DNA of 52,349 bases from Gnomoniopsis sp. IMI 355080 (lineage: Eukaryota > Ascomycota > Sordariomycetes > Diaporthales > Gnomoniaceae), in assembly GCA_027946555.1 (NCBI GenBank), contig JAPEVC010000241.1:1-52349 (forward strand). The letters are read 5' to 3'. Below, one piece after another: positions 34,255 to 45,862 of the stretch. The stretch's first letter is position 1. Each line of letters begins with the position of its first letter. The notes below the pieces were generated by a model that searched no databases, was not told where the DNA came from, and saw only the letters and a list, made by a program, of their open reading frames with translations. The position numbers and the translations under genes are program-made.

Positions 34255-36245
34255 TATGTAGTCAGACTGAGGCTTTGATCATTGGAATAACTAGACCTGA
34301 CCGTTGGAGCTGAGAAATATTTCGATGAGCATTCTCAGAAAGCCAGCCACTCGTATTCCTGCAGCAGAGGGTGGTCGGTGCCCAGGACCTCGCCAATAAT
34401 AATAAGCTTCAAGGCTAACAGTTTAAACGAGCATAAGCATGGATCAACAAGGCAGAAGGAGGACATGAAAGTAGCAAGTTCACCAAGTGTTGATTTGGTA
34501 AAATATAGACTGATGAAAAGATAGAAAGTCCTTGCCCTTTTGATTCATGTGGAAAAGAAGCCCTTGGTTATTTGCCTAATCTGGGTAGGTACACCTAGGG
34601 CTGCTAGGTCCTTAGGTATAACCTAGGGCACCAAATTAGTCGGGACGTTCATCCGTTGCCGTGAAACCACTGCAGATCTGGGTGCCCCCATCCCTTCACC
34701 TTAGAGCTTACATCCCTGCCTGAGCTTCTGTCCGGGTGCTTATTGGGCTCCTCGTGTGGGGAATCCCTGTACCTGTCTAAGCCCAACAACCTTAAATTCA
34801 GTGGACTTTGGGACCTGAGGATCATTGGAGGGACATAGGTCTCGCACTGGTTCCCCCTTTAGCAAATGTGTGTCTCCCTTATGGGTCAGCATTTGGTCTA
34901 CACATGGGCAACCATGCACCACAATCCTCCGATATCATGGTCTTCAGACAACGGAAAGAGTGTAAACAATAAACTGTGCTGAAGGGGCGACTGGAGACTT
35001 CGAGTATGGTATGCCGCTCGGGAAATAGTGTCTCGAGGCACCTTCGTATGCAATTCAGCCCCATATTCTGTTCCGTTAAACAAGAATCCAAGTCGTCTAC
35101 TATTCCAGTAGAATTCCGCTGTATTATACGAATGTAGATAGTATTGAACTCGGTATAAGTGTCATCTGAGTACCACAATTTCCACAGCGGAAGTATCAAC
35201 AGCTGATAGACTTGGAAAATCGAGGCCACATTAGAAATCTGGACATCCACAGAATGACACCAAAGTTGGCGTTCAAGGCTCATAAGCCAGGAACTCACCA
35301 GTCAGATAGATACGGGTTGAGTGGTTGGTTGCGTTCTTCTGCTTCTGATAGCACATGAATTGACCTGTTGTGCCATCATCATCCTATTCAGCCCGAGAGT
35401 ATTACAGCAGATAAGATGCCTAAAAAAAGTAAAGGCGCAGTAGCGGGTATCTGAAATTGGACAAAAAGGAAGGAAAAAATAATAAGCTATATACATACAG
35501 CCTCAGAAGCCCTTCATCGGGTGGCTCGCGTCGTGCCGAGCAAGCCCTGCGTCTCGTCAGGTCAGCCATACATCCAAAAGAACCGGCCGGATCTACTGCC
35601 CCCCCCCCCGAGATCTCGCCCATTCGTAATCCCGGGGCTGGGCTCTCGCGCTGGAATAATATTCACTCGAAATATCCAGCAATTCACTGGGTATCGAGCT
35701 CCCGGCCCCCGCATACCGGTTTTCCAAATTCAAAACACACAACATGCCCTTAAGTCTTTCTGCAGATTGTGCAACCCTTCCCTAAAATATGCATAGCTTC
35801 CTGCCCGTTGTATCGATGCACTCGTCCTTGCAGATGCCAATGTCGGCATAGCTCGTCCCTGGCGCTCTCGTTCCATATTATTAACAGTAGTTTGGCCCGC
35901 TTGCGGTCGTCTTGTCGGCCAGTGCTTTGACCTTGTCACTAGCTTGATTAGTATAGGTTCTCTACCGGAGCATCCGGCTCAAGCAGACAGTGGCAAAACG
36001 GCGAGTCGAGATGCTCGTCAATCCTGTCGTCGCCGTCAACAGCGTGATAAATAAGTGTTTGGTGACCAAGTTAATGGTCGAATCGAGGTGGAAAGCGGCG
36101 CTGATCGACTGCGTACTAGTGATGGAACTTTCCGCGCGCGCGAGTGCCTGGGGTTTTCCTAGGCCCTTTCGAAATTGGAATTAGTCCAGACTCTGGGGAC
36201 CTCCGCCAACCCTATAGCCCTCGAACTGTCGGACCGCGCTCAAAC
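34255..36245. other. Intergenic region between beta-glucosidase and G-alpha genes
   Basis: About 2 kb with no supported gene. Decayed CCTAGGTA-like steps lie at 34580-34630 in the beta-glucosidase promoter. A C homopolymer lies near 35600 and a short CG-rich run near 36135. Confidence 0.5.
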
Positions 36246-37602
36246 TCATAAGATCAATTGCTTCAGGTTGCGTTGTATAATCATGTCCTGCACTGAGCCC
36301 ATGGTAATCTTGAGCAGATTCGTATCCGTCGCGTTCGTAAAGTGTCCGTAGATCTCCTTCTCTGGATTTCGGTTGAGCGCCCTGAACTTGTCCATGAAAT
36401 ACTTGCTCGCCTGTTTCCAGTCGTCGGGCTCGCCGTGGTAGTCTGTGAAACCATGTTGCGTGATCGGACTTTTTGAAAGTTTCTCCTTGAACAGGTCCAT
36501 CTTGTTGAGAAATAGAATAAGTGCGGATTTGAGGAACCAGTGGGAGTTTGCGATCGATTCCCACAGCATAAGAGCTTCGTTCATTTGGTTCTTGTGACAT
36601 TGTGTCAGCAGATTCTTGATTCCAAAACGTAGGAAGTCTTGCTTACGCCATCCTTGTCTTCCACCAGACATTGGTCATAGCCCGAGATGGCTACCAGGAA
36701 CAACAAGCAGTTGACATTCTCGAAACAGTGAATCCACTTCTTGCGCTCTGAACGCTGACCACCGACATCGAACATCCGATATGTCAACTGGCTTAGGTCG
36801 AATATTGTCTCGGTGATTCCTGTTGTTCGTAATCTCGATCGTAGCAGATCTTGGTCCGTAGGAACGTAGGCTTTGTCGAAGAAACGATCCAAATCATCGC
36901 AGAAGCTGTCAAAGTCAGTGACGGTCTTTCCTCGACCTGCGCCGTCCATTCATTGGTCGCAAAGTAGTCACTTACTAGTCCAAATTGTCGTGCAGAGCAT
37001 ATTCATTCCCCTTGGCAATTGCGTTTTTCACGCCTTCGTCTGCCCATAAGTTCTTGAGCGGTTGTAGGTATTCCATCGGAAAGTGATCGTTTGGGCTGAG
37101 CTCGTGATCGACTAGTACCTGTTGCATGTCTTTCTGTATTTCGCATTGCATTAGTGACAGCTTGCAGCAAGACTTGGTAAATGTTAAAGCACAACATGAT
37201 GAGGAAATATCTCGTACCTCGCTCTCTGGGTTTTCGAAGGGGATGCTGAACTCGGTCATGGCGTCATGAATCATGCGGAACGATTGGATGATGTTGTTGA
37301 AGACGACGGGCTTCCATTCCAGCTTCTCGGTCTTGCTAAAACCAGTTGCGTAAATCAATTTCATCTGTTTCAAGACTGTCGATTTTCCAGACTCGCCAGC
37401 GCCTGCAGTAGATAATCAATTAGCATTGTCCAGCCCCAGGGGTTGTTGCATCGTCAAAAAGGGGCATACGAGGGTAAAGCTTACCCAACAACAGCAACTT
37501 GACCTCCTTTGCCATGCGCTTCTCATCAGCCTTAATGATCTTGTCCAACTCCCGCGACCGCGTCGCATCAGCCTCTTCCTTCTTCCGGCTGCCGAAGCAC
37601 AT
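36246..37602 (-). CDS. gna-2: Heterotrimeric G-protein alpha subunit, fungal group II (GNA-2 like)
   Basis: Couples 7-TM receptors to intracellular effectors, 354 aa. Exons: 37485-37602, 37218-37402, 36976-37133, 36647-36905 and 36246-36590. Motifs: GAGESGKST at 40-48, the switch I Arg at R178 in RSRLRTTGITE, DVGGQRSERKKW with Gln204, NKMD at 269-272, and TNATDT at 325-330 where most G-alphas have TCATDT. The start was set at 37602 (MCFGSRKKEEAD), which matches the MCFG start remembered for group II members such as Neurospora GNA-2. There is no MG at the start, so no N-myristoylation; Cys2 could be palmitoylated. The end RNLKQLIL lacks the Cys at -4 that pertussis toxin modifies in group I. 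Five exons, all introns short. Confidence 0.93.
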
Positions 37603-40600
37603 GATGTCGATTTGTAGCCCGACGCACCCGTCAGACTGGGCGTACCGCTTGTCGATGGTGTCGTATGTGCTGCCGGTCAAGTTGGATAGCACTCTGTGCC
37701 AAGATTGCTCGAAAGGCAGGACTTGATGAATTCGCTGTGGCTTCGTGAGCCCCGCGTGAGCACAATGGGTTGAAAAAAGCGTGGCGTTGATGTTTTGAGA
37801 AGGGTCAAGATGGCACGGACAAAGGAGATGGATGGTCGAGTTCGCTCGGGGATTCGGTGGATCTGGTCGATGGGGTCACCCAGGCATTGAAAATGTAAAG
37901 TTGACGCCCTTCCCGAGGTTTATCGGGACGTTCCTTGTAGACACTAAGCCTAACACAGCAGTATTTTCTGCCAGGTATAGTTAGAGTTCTGCTGTCTTCT
38001 TGGGATGTTCACGGCTCCATTCGAAAGTACTTGCTTGAAATGATGGTATCTGGCTTCTTGTAGCTTCACCAGTTCTAACTCCATACTTCCAACTGCATAC
38101 TGTGAATAAATACAGCATCTTCGAGTCTCTATCAAGATATTATTCAAATCATAGAAAGCTATGTATCCGTTTGCGGGAAGATCTGCAACAATGCGGCGCA
38201 GAAGTGTAAAACTCTTTCGATTAGGCTAGCGCAGAGTGGGAGGGGTCCCCGACAGGGGGTATCAACAATTCTCCTACTGCATAGTACATAGTACCTCGTC
38301 AAGGAGCCACATAAGTGGAGGATGATTCTGACAAGCCTGCCTGAAATGGAGGGACACTGACAATCGAGTGACTGGGGCTGTAAAACGGTCGAGAGTCCCG
38401 CTGGATAGGGCCGCCGGCCGCAAGGATCGGCGACCAGTACTTGTGGGAGGAGGGTATCCATTATTGTGGAGTGTTTGAGGACCAGACAGGTATCTGGGTG
38501 ACAATGATCAGCAGACGCTTGGAAAAGAATATTGCCTGAGCGGGTTCGTTATTGAAATGAAACAGCAAAGATAGATGGCATAGCAGGCGCATAAGCTGGG
38601 CCGGCTGGATAGGACGCCTTACGTGCGATCAAACTCGGCGTGGGCATCTTCAAGTAGCGGCTGTGATTTACTCAGATATGTATAATCGAAAGAATGACTT
38701 TTTCTGAATCCAGGGCGATCTGCAATAGCAAGTCGCCTAAGAAGACCTCAAGAGAACAGCAGGAAAACTTCAGTCCAGGAAATCCTTGACGGGACGTTAG
38801 TGTCTCGGTCTCGCAGAGAATACCTTAATTAATGCGGGCGGAAGAGGAATATACACAGCACGAAGATCGTTGTACATGGTTAAAAAAGATGTTTCCCGGT
38901 CTTCAGTTTGGGGTCCACTGATTGTGGTGCTCAAGGACAAGGCCTTGGCCTGATAGCTCACAGCCAGCAGGACGACCTCTGTCAATCCCTGGTGCTTGGA
39001 ATTGGATGGCTCATCAGCAGCTGCTTAGGTGTTGGAGCAGGGCAAGGTATGATTGAGGACGAGCCGGGGGCATTCGTAAGGTTCGTGATGGACCCCAGGA
39101 AGCTGGCTGCTGGGCTGACGAGACAGCGAAGGCACCCTCTTTCCATGTCGAGCTAGAGACTTAAGCCGAAAAGACTTAGCCCCAAAGAAATAGATACCAT
39201 TATAGCTAGGGATCTTCAGCCCGATCCTTTCGACTTATTAGGTAAGCGGTGTGGTAGGTGAGACCTGTGCCAAAAGCCACTGTCTTTTTTGTCATGTACT
39301 GATTTGTCACTACACCGGTTGTTCTAGTACAGACGAATGGGTACCTAGGTACCTATATGATGGCTGAGGTAGGGTCCACATCGTTGCATGCGCCGGGCCG
39401 GGGAATCTTTTCCAGACATGCCCTACTGCAGGCCACTCTCGCGTACCGTGTACGCAGGATCGTACTGGACTAAATTGTAGGTAACTTATGTACGTAACAG
39501 TAAGAGCGCCTTCTGGCGCTGAGAAGTCTAACTAACTAGGTACCTAGAGGTAAAGTCCAACCTGCCAATCTCCTTGCAACAAAGTACCATGCGCAAGTCA
39601 GCGCTCTAAGCGGGTCCGTGCTGTCCGAGAATGTCAGTTGTCAGAAAAACAAATATGAGCGGGGCTGGGGTGGGCATTCGACACCTCCAAGCGTCAGGGG
39701 CTTTATGATACCTACTTGCACCTCAAAAGGCAGACAGGTGGGCGGTGGTACATAGTAAAATTACTATTGTATACCTAGTTACTGTGTAGGGATACGGCAT
39801 TGAGTACCTAGGTATGTAGGTACCCTACAGGGCCTTTACGGGGAATCGAATCTGTCGAATGCTGGGTACAGCAGCTGTCAGTTTAGCCATGAGTTTATGT
39901 TTATACCTGCAAACGTTTGTCTTGATACTCAATGCTCCAACATAGCTAATCACTCTGTCTCTCCTGTTCGTCTTTCTCGCATAAGACGGTCTTTGTCACT
40001 CGGTGAGCTTATTTCGCCCGTCAATCTAGAATGAAAGGCTTAGATGCAGGGCAACTGGCCCTTTGCAGTAGACAAATAGGTACCTAAGTACCTTGCATAC
40101 ACGAAAGCTGAAGAAGCGTTTGCCAACCAACTTCCCAACAGCAAAGTCATTAGTTGAGGGATCCCGTGGGACAATCGAACTGGGGTAAAAATGCTTACAG
40201 ACATGCATGAACGTTCGAAAAGTTGTCTTCAAAATTCGAAGTCTGATTTTGCTTTTGACTCGATTTCGGCAGGTCACGAGCCGATAAGGACGTGCATTGG
40301 CGAGGCCCCAGACGTGTTTCTTGTATGTTGATCCTTCGACTGCACTCTGCAATTTCGTCAGACGTTGAAGAGACCTTGGGAATGCCTGGCAGCCTGGTAA
40401 ACAACAATTTCGGTAGAGGCACGAGCCAGACCCCTCGCCAATATCGACAAGTCGAGCAGATGCTCCCTCGCTCTTCGCGTCATCGACGCTCAGGACGCTT
40501 GAGGGTCTCGTTCCATTGGACCTTCAGAGGTAATTCGTAGAGGATCTAAGGCACATCATCAACTACCTAGGTAGTGCCCAGTTGGTGACCACAGTAAATT

Positions 40601-42327
40601 TGATAGGCTCCGCTCTCCCGGGGTTCTGAAAAGGGTGATTTGTCCAGCGCCCTGGTCTTGAAACGGCCGTGAAATTCGGGCTAGCTTCTCGTCTGCGGCG
40701 GCGCGCGCACAAACTTTTGCGCTACACCAATTTACTCCACGCGGGTGGACACCCCCCATTGCCGGGGGCCTGAGACAAGCCGGTCAAGATCGCGCTGTGG
40801 TGCATTTTCCCTCTTCACCTCGTGGTTAGCACGCGGCAACCACTTGCTTACTGCGCATGTACAGTGGGCACTATGTTGCCTGCGTACACTGGTCCGTATG
40901 GAGTTGATATGCTTCCACCATGGAGGCCTCGCAAAAACGACAACTATGTCAACTGACAGCGTGGTGCAAAGGCAACTTGCGGCATGTACGAATCCTTCGT
41001 GAGCAACACACTGCTGACTGCATGCTTCGCTTGTTGCTTTCTGGACCCCAAAAACAGCGCTGTAGCTTTGCACGTATCCGAAAGGTCGCTCCCAGCGCTT
41101 GGCGCGGCGGGACAAGCTGACCACCGCACCTCGCACATACTTGGCCAACAACGAGCACACGCGAATGCATTCCCTCCCCTACTAATCGCCGGGATGGCTC
41201 ATCACACCACCACCATCTCCTGCCGCATTGCCACGTGATTAGCGTCTGCCTCGAACTGACACGTCTCGGGGACTCTTCGTTTCTGCCCGTGTCTAGACTT
41301 AGATACCCGCAGCGGTTGTGAAGCACATCAGATGGATCGATCATGTTTCATTCCCGACCTCTGCGTCTTGGCCCCATGTTTATAGAAGGCCTCTCGGCTT
41401 ATCTAGGCCACCGGAAGCAGTAGGTGACCCTCGCTTGTAGTTCGCACAGGGCGTGTCAGGCTGTCTGCTCAGCCTCAAGCCTTTCCCTGGTCACAGATCG
41501 AGACTGTCTTATAGGACGGGACAAAGCTTGTCCCAGTGTGTCAGCTGCTCGCACAAGGCTGTAATTGTGAACCTTGTGATGATTCAGCTTGCGGGTTGAC
41601 TTCATATGCCGGGCCTTTCACAGAAATGCTAATACCACCCATCCATCATGCACGTCAGACCGTTGGCGTTGGTTTTAACGGGCCAGCGGGTTTGTGTTCG
41701 TCAAGGCCATGGTACATGCAAGTCAGCCGGTGCAACGTCGGGCTTGGGGCCACGAGCAGGAAGTTTGGTTGACAAGCCTGACATGCTGGCTGTTTACTAC
41801 CTCATTGCCAGTAGTGATTGGCAGTTGACACATTGGGGAATACAGACGAATCCGAAGTACCCGGACTCTGTTGCTTCGTGTTTATTATTAGCTACGGATA
41901 CAGGCTATGCGTCCTCGGACGTCCACGCAGAGCGGCAGCGCTTGGCAGATGCCAATGGAATTTCTCGTTCGAGATGACAAGCGAGAGTAATGACTGCGCA
42001 TACTCAATATATAGCACGAGGGAGATACTCGTGATGTTTGAATGTTGTCAATTTCCAAATTCAGGTTGGATGTTTGGTACTAGGACAATTCCGCCTTGGA
42101 AAATTTCTATGGATTGTAATGCCACGTCTCTGCTTCGTGAGGTCCTAGAGAGGTGCATAAATACAAAAACTTTGATTGATTGGAATCCTGGACCAGGGGT
42201 TTTCTTTTAGCAGATGATGCACTCTATGCCAAATTGATTTGATTGTGTGACAGTGGTGACAGCATCTGGGGATTGTCTGTGTAGTGAAAGCACGTCCGCA
42301 TCTAATCGTGGCTGTTAACAGGCTCAA
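37603..42327. other. 4.7-kb gene-poor region rich in TACCTAGGTA palindromes
   Basis: The longest stretch without a gene. No frame over about 140 residues exists and none is protein-like. Three exact palindromes lie at 39342-39351, 39805-39814 and 40564-40573, and several partial copies at 39490-39550, 39770-39780 and 40078-40095. It contains the promoter of the G-alpha gene at its left end and, at its right end, the promoter of spermidine synthase. No tRNA, rRNA or transposon terminus was recognised. Confidence 0.6.
39342..39351. repeat. Exact TACCTAGGTA palindrome (one of six)
   Basis: Embedded in a longer palindrome GTACCTAGGTAC, followed by a further acct step. The other exact copies start at 2045, 3815, 17377, 39805 and 40564. 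All six are in non-coding DNA. Confidence 0.95.
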
Positions 42328-42504
42328 ATGTCATTGGCGACAGCTCAACGACTCGCGAAAAATTTTAGGCAAAGCATCCGCAATTCACAGCATCCAGCAC
42401 ATAGGCTTAACAACAACGACAGGACACTGCTTTCCAGGTTTGGCCATATCAACACCAGACTCTTGTCAGCTTTCTCCTACAACATTTCGCGTAAACTGTC
42501 CAGA
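42328..42504 (+). other. Open N-terminal extension of spermidine synthase (possible presequence or leader)
   Basis: An ATG at 42328 opens a frame that runs without a stop into the conserved start at 42505, adding 59 residues. They are rich in Arg, Ser and Asn with almost no acidic residues, for example LAKNFRQSIRNSQHP and SYNISRKLSRM. This is the composition of a mitochondrial targeting sequence. It may instead be untranslated leader that happens to be open. A possible acceptor (ttaacag) at 42315-42321 suggests a 5' leader intron just before it. Confidence 0.4.
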
Positions 42505-44035
42505 ATGTCTGAAATCACTCACCAGACCATCCAAGGTACCACAGACCCCTACTTACCCCTCCATCCATGCCCCGCCATGGCTTTGATAATAAGTCGCTTC
42601 ACGACACTCTCGTGTAGATTCTTGCTTCGACAAGAGGCTGACCGATGTCTTAGATGGATGGTTCCGCGAGATCTCAAATATGTGGCCCGGTAAGTAGCAA
42701 ATGAGACTATGCTGCCCAGTCGGGACCAACTACAGAGCTTTGTGGTGTCTAATCGTGATTGATATTAGGCCAGGCCATGACGCTTAAAGTCAAGAAGGTC
42801 CTCCATCACGAGAAAAGCAAGTATCAGGATGTTTTGATCTTCGAGTCTACCGATCACGGTACCGTCCTCGTCTTGGACAACGTCATCCAATGCACTGAGC
42901 GGGATGAGTTCTCGTACCAGGAGATGATCACTCACCTGGCCATGAACTCCCATCCCAACCCCAAAAAGGTGCTGGTCATTGGTGGTGGCGATGGTGGTGT
43001 GCTTCGCGAGGTTGTCAAGCACGATGGAATTGAGGAGGCTATCCTCTGTGACATTGACGAGGTGAGGATTGACTCTGCATCAAACCCTCATGCACCACAA
43101 GCTCTCCGCTTAGTGGCCTGTGTGATATGGCATATTGACACCCCTTCAGGCCGTCATTCGTCTGTCCAAGGAGTACCTCCCGGGAATGTCTGAGGGCTTC
43201 AAGCACCCCAAAGTTAAGGTGCACGTTGGCGATGGCTTCAAGTTCCTCGACGACTACAAGAACACCTTCGACGTCATCATCACCGACTCGTCCGACCCAG
43301 AGGGTCCCGCCGAGAGCCTGTTCCAAAAACCCTACTTCCAACTCATGCATGATGCTCTGCGCGAGGGAGGCGTCATCACCACCCAAGGTTGTACGTTCCC
43401 TTCACGTCCTTGGACCAAGCCCTAGAGACATGCTCACGCAGGCCATACAGCGTGCCTGATCCCCCCAAAATCGAGCATTTCGCTTAGGGCCTATACTTTC
43501 GATGCCTGAGAAGACAGAGTGTTACAAGGTTGCATGCATGCTAGCGCAGGCCTTATACACAAGTCACCCGGATAGCATTTTACCTCACTGCCTCTCTATC
43601 CTATTACGAACACAGCCAACGCAGCAGCGGCTTGCCCACCCACATTCTCTACTCTCCACCTCCCTTCGCCACACCACCCCTGCATTGAGATCCCATCTTC
43701 CACCAATTTTTTCCCCTTCCCAAAGAACACCGCGTCCGTGCTAACTCAACTTTACAGCTGAAAACCAATGGCTCCACCTGGAGCTGATTACCAAGCTCAA
43801 GAAAGACTGCAAGGAGATCTTCCCCGTGGCTGAGTACGCGTACACCACCATCCCGACCTATCCCTCTGGGCAGATCGGCTTTATGGTGTGCAGCAAGGAC
43901 CCCAATGCCAACGTCAAGGTGCCCCTCCGGTCGTGGACCAAGGAGGAGGAGGAAAAATTGTGCCGATACTACAATTCAGACATCCACAAGGCCTCTTTCG
44001 TACTGCCTACATTCGCTGCCAAGGCTCTGCAATGA
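42505..44035 (+). CDS. spe3: Spermidine synthase
   Basis: Transfers an aminopropyl group from decarboxylated S-adenosylmethionine to putrescine, in the cytosol; 291 aa. Exons: 42505-42535, 42654-42689, 42769-43061, 43150-43387 and 43758-44035. The N-terminus reads DGWFREISNMWPGQAM, then HHEKSKYQDVLIFES. The nucleotide-binding GGGDGG is at 94-99 and the catalytic Asp166 lies in IITDSSDPEGP. The end YNSDIHKASFVLPTFA is standard for fungal Spe3. The length is normal for the family. Two tiny exons (31 and 36 nt) open the gene, and the last intron is long (370 nt) with a CTAAC branch site. An in-frame upstream ATG at 42328 could give a longer form. The gene converges on the Nit2-type amidase with only 143 bases between stop codons. 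Confidence 0.95.
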
Positions 44036-44178
44036 GTGCTGGATGGGCAATGTGGAAAGGATGGTGCAGATCGGTCGGAAGAAAAGCGCACAAACCCACT
44101 GTATCTGAACAGATTCGGGGCGTCTTGGTTACTGGGAAAAGGTGATTCAATAGAGGCTTCATACCCCTGAGTGATCTT

Positions 44179-45216
44179 TCATTCCTTCTGCCCTGGGTCC
44201 GTGAATCGTATGTTGCCCTCGGAGATATCAGGGTACACGTCGTACCTCCTCTGGTCCCGTAATGGTATGCTTTTCCGTGTCTCCTCGATCTTCTCCCCCG
44301 TCAACTGGGCCGTCACGATGGCCTCGCTCTCCTCCGCTTCGACCAGCACCTGCGCCATTGGATCCACCACCAGACTGTGCCCCCACGCGTGGTAAGTCGC
44401 GCGCATATCTCTCGCCGGCGAGCACATGACTACATAGACTTGATTGTCGACCGCACGCCCCTGTCCCAATAGCTTCCAATGCAGCGGGCCCGTCACCAGG
44501 TTGAAAGCGCCAGGGTACACCAACGCGAAGCAGCCTTTCCTCGCCGCAATGGTTCCCAGCTCCGGGAAGCGGATATCGTAGCAAATCGCGACTCCAATCT
44601 TGCCATACTCGGGCAAGTCGACGATGGTCACCTTATCTCCTGGCGATAGAACATCACTCTCGCGAAACGTAATGCCGCCCGGTATGTCAATGTCGAACAA
44701 ATGCACTTTGCGATGCGTTGCGAGCAAGTCGCCTTTGGGCCCAAATACCAGTGAAGTGTTGTAGTACTTTTTGCTTTTCTCATCTTTTCCCACAACCTCG
44801 GGGATCGAACCCCCTATCAAATACGTGCCAGTCTCTTTGGCCATTGCCGACAGGGCATGGTAGCTCGGGCTCTGCTCCGCGCTCGGTGGGTAAGGGGTCA
44901 GTTGTTCGGCGTATGAGGGAAAGTAATCGCAGCCGTAGGGCGAGTTGAAGCACTCCGGCAGGACGATGATCTTGGCGCCGGTTCTGCCGGCTTCTAGGAC
45001 CTTTTCGCGGGCGTGTGAGATATTTGCGGCTTTGTCGGGGCCGCTCGCGAGTTGAACACATGCTAGCTTGACGGGCTTTTTGAGGAGGGAGCTGGCGTTG
45101 GAGGCCATGGTCCGTAGGTAGCTCTGGGGCAGGAGGCGGGCTGTTGGAGGGGTTTGAACTGTTTTGAGGATCTTGAGGTTGGTGAGAGTGGTGAGAGTCC
45201 GCCAGATCGCCTTCAT
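44179..45216 (-). CDS. Carbon-nitrogen hydrolase, Nit2/omega-amidase type, with likely mitochondrial presequence
   Basis: A 345-residue nitrilase-superfamily amidase in one exon. The Glu-Lys-Cys triad is complete: E88 in LPECFNSPYG, K170 in HRKVHLFDID and C212 in ICYDIRFPEL. Members of this branch hydrolyse alpha-ketoglutaramate or alpha-ketosuccinamate, or repair deaminated glutathione (Nit1), so the exact substrate remains open; the FDIDIPGGITFRESD and GCDYFP segments favour Nit2. Residues 1-36 contain Arg, Lys and Thr and no acidic residue, as in mitochondrial presequences, and a second ATG (45108, MASNAS) lies at the start of the conserved domain. Two start sites could give mitochondrial and cytosolic forms, as known for related enzymes. 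It is convergent with spermidine synthase. Confidence 0.93.
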   Translation of the reverse strand: MKAIWRTLTTLTNLKILKTVQTPPTARLLPQSYLRTMASNASSLLKKPVKLACVQLASGPDKAANISHAREKVLEAGRTGAKIIVLPECFNSPYGCDYFPSYAEQLTPYPPSAEQSPSYHALSAMAKETGTYLIGGSIPEVVGKDEKSKKYYNTSLVFGPKGDLLATHRKVHLFDIDIPGGITFRESDVLSPGDKVTIVDLPEYGKIGVAICYDIRFPELGTIAARKGCFALVYPGAFNLVTGPLHWKLLGQGRAVDNQVYVVMCSPARDMRATYHAWGHSLVVDPMAQVLVEAEESEAIVTAQLTGEKIEETRKSIPLRDQRRYDVYPDISEGNIRFTDPGQKE

Positions 45217-45862
45217 CGTCGCCCAAGCATGGGCTACGGTGAAATTGCGTGAGGGGCAGTCGACTTGGGTGCCGGTGGTGAGCTCCGAGTGCGGGCGATA
45301 AGAGCTCTATCGGACGCGCAGGGCAGGGGTCTATAGGGCCTGGGTGGTGACGATGCGTATCATGAGACATCATGATCAGCCTCTACACTTTTAACACGAG
45401 CCGATCTTCTATCTGCCAATGAAACACGTAGGTAGGTAGGTACCTAGATGAAGTATTTATATAGTCCCTAAGACTCCTACATAGGTGAATATCTTAACGA
45501 TACCAGACCTTGTCTCCTGTAAAGTGATCTTTGCAAACGCCAGCAATATTCGCGCCGTGGCTTCCTTGAAGAAACAAAGCCCGTTTGAACATATCAGGCC
45601 TGAAAGTCCTCAGGTGTGTAATATGGCCGTCCCTTAATGCACGAAATGCCGCATGAGTGCTCCAGAGCGCCCGTGTTGCTCCTTCCTATTCAGTGGAGGC
45701 AGCAACTCCATCGTGGCTCCTTCCTATGCGTATGACAGAGCACATGAGAATATGCAGCTGTTTAAGAGATAAGTTCTCAAGTTCCACGGCTCCTCTGAAT
45801 AGTATCGTTTCTTCAACACTCCTTGCTTGGACTCATCCCGGCTCACAGCCATAGTCGCCAGC
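45217..45862. other. Intergenic region with degenerate GTAGG repeats
   Basis: Holds divergent promoters. The stretch gtaggtaggtaggtacctag at 45428-45447 is a four-step GTAG repeat joined to half of the genome-wide palindrome. No gene seen. Confidence 0.55.

Noticed and set aside
44790..44810. B-box-like gatcgaacccc resembling a tRNA T-arm
   Set aside because: No acceptor stem or A box fits around it, and it lies inside the Nit2-type coding sequence.
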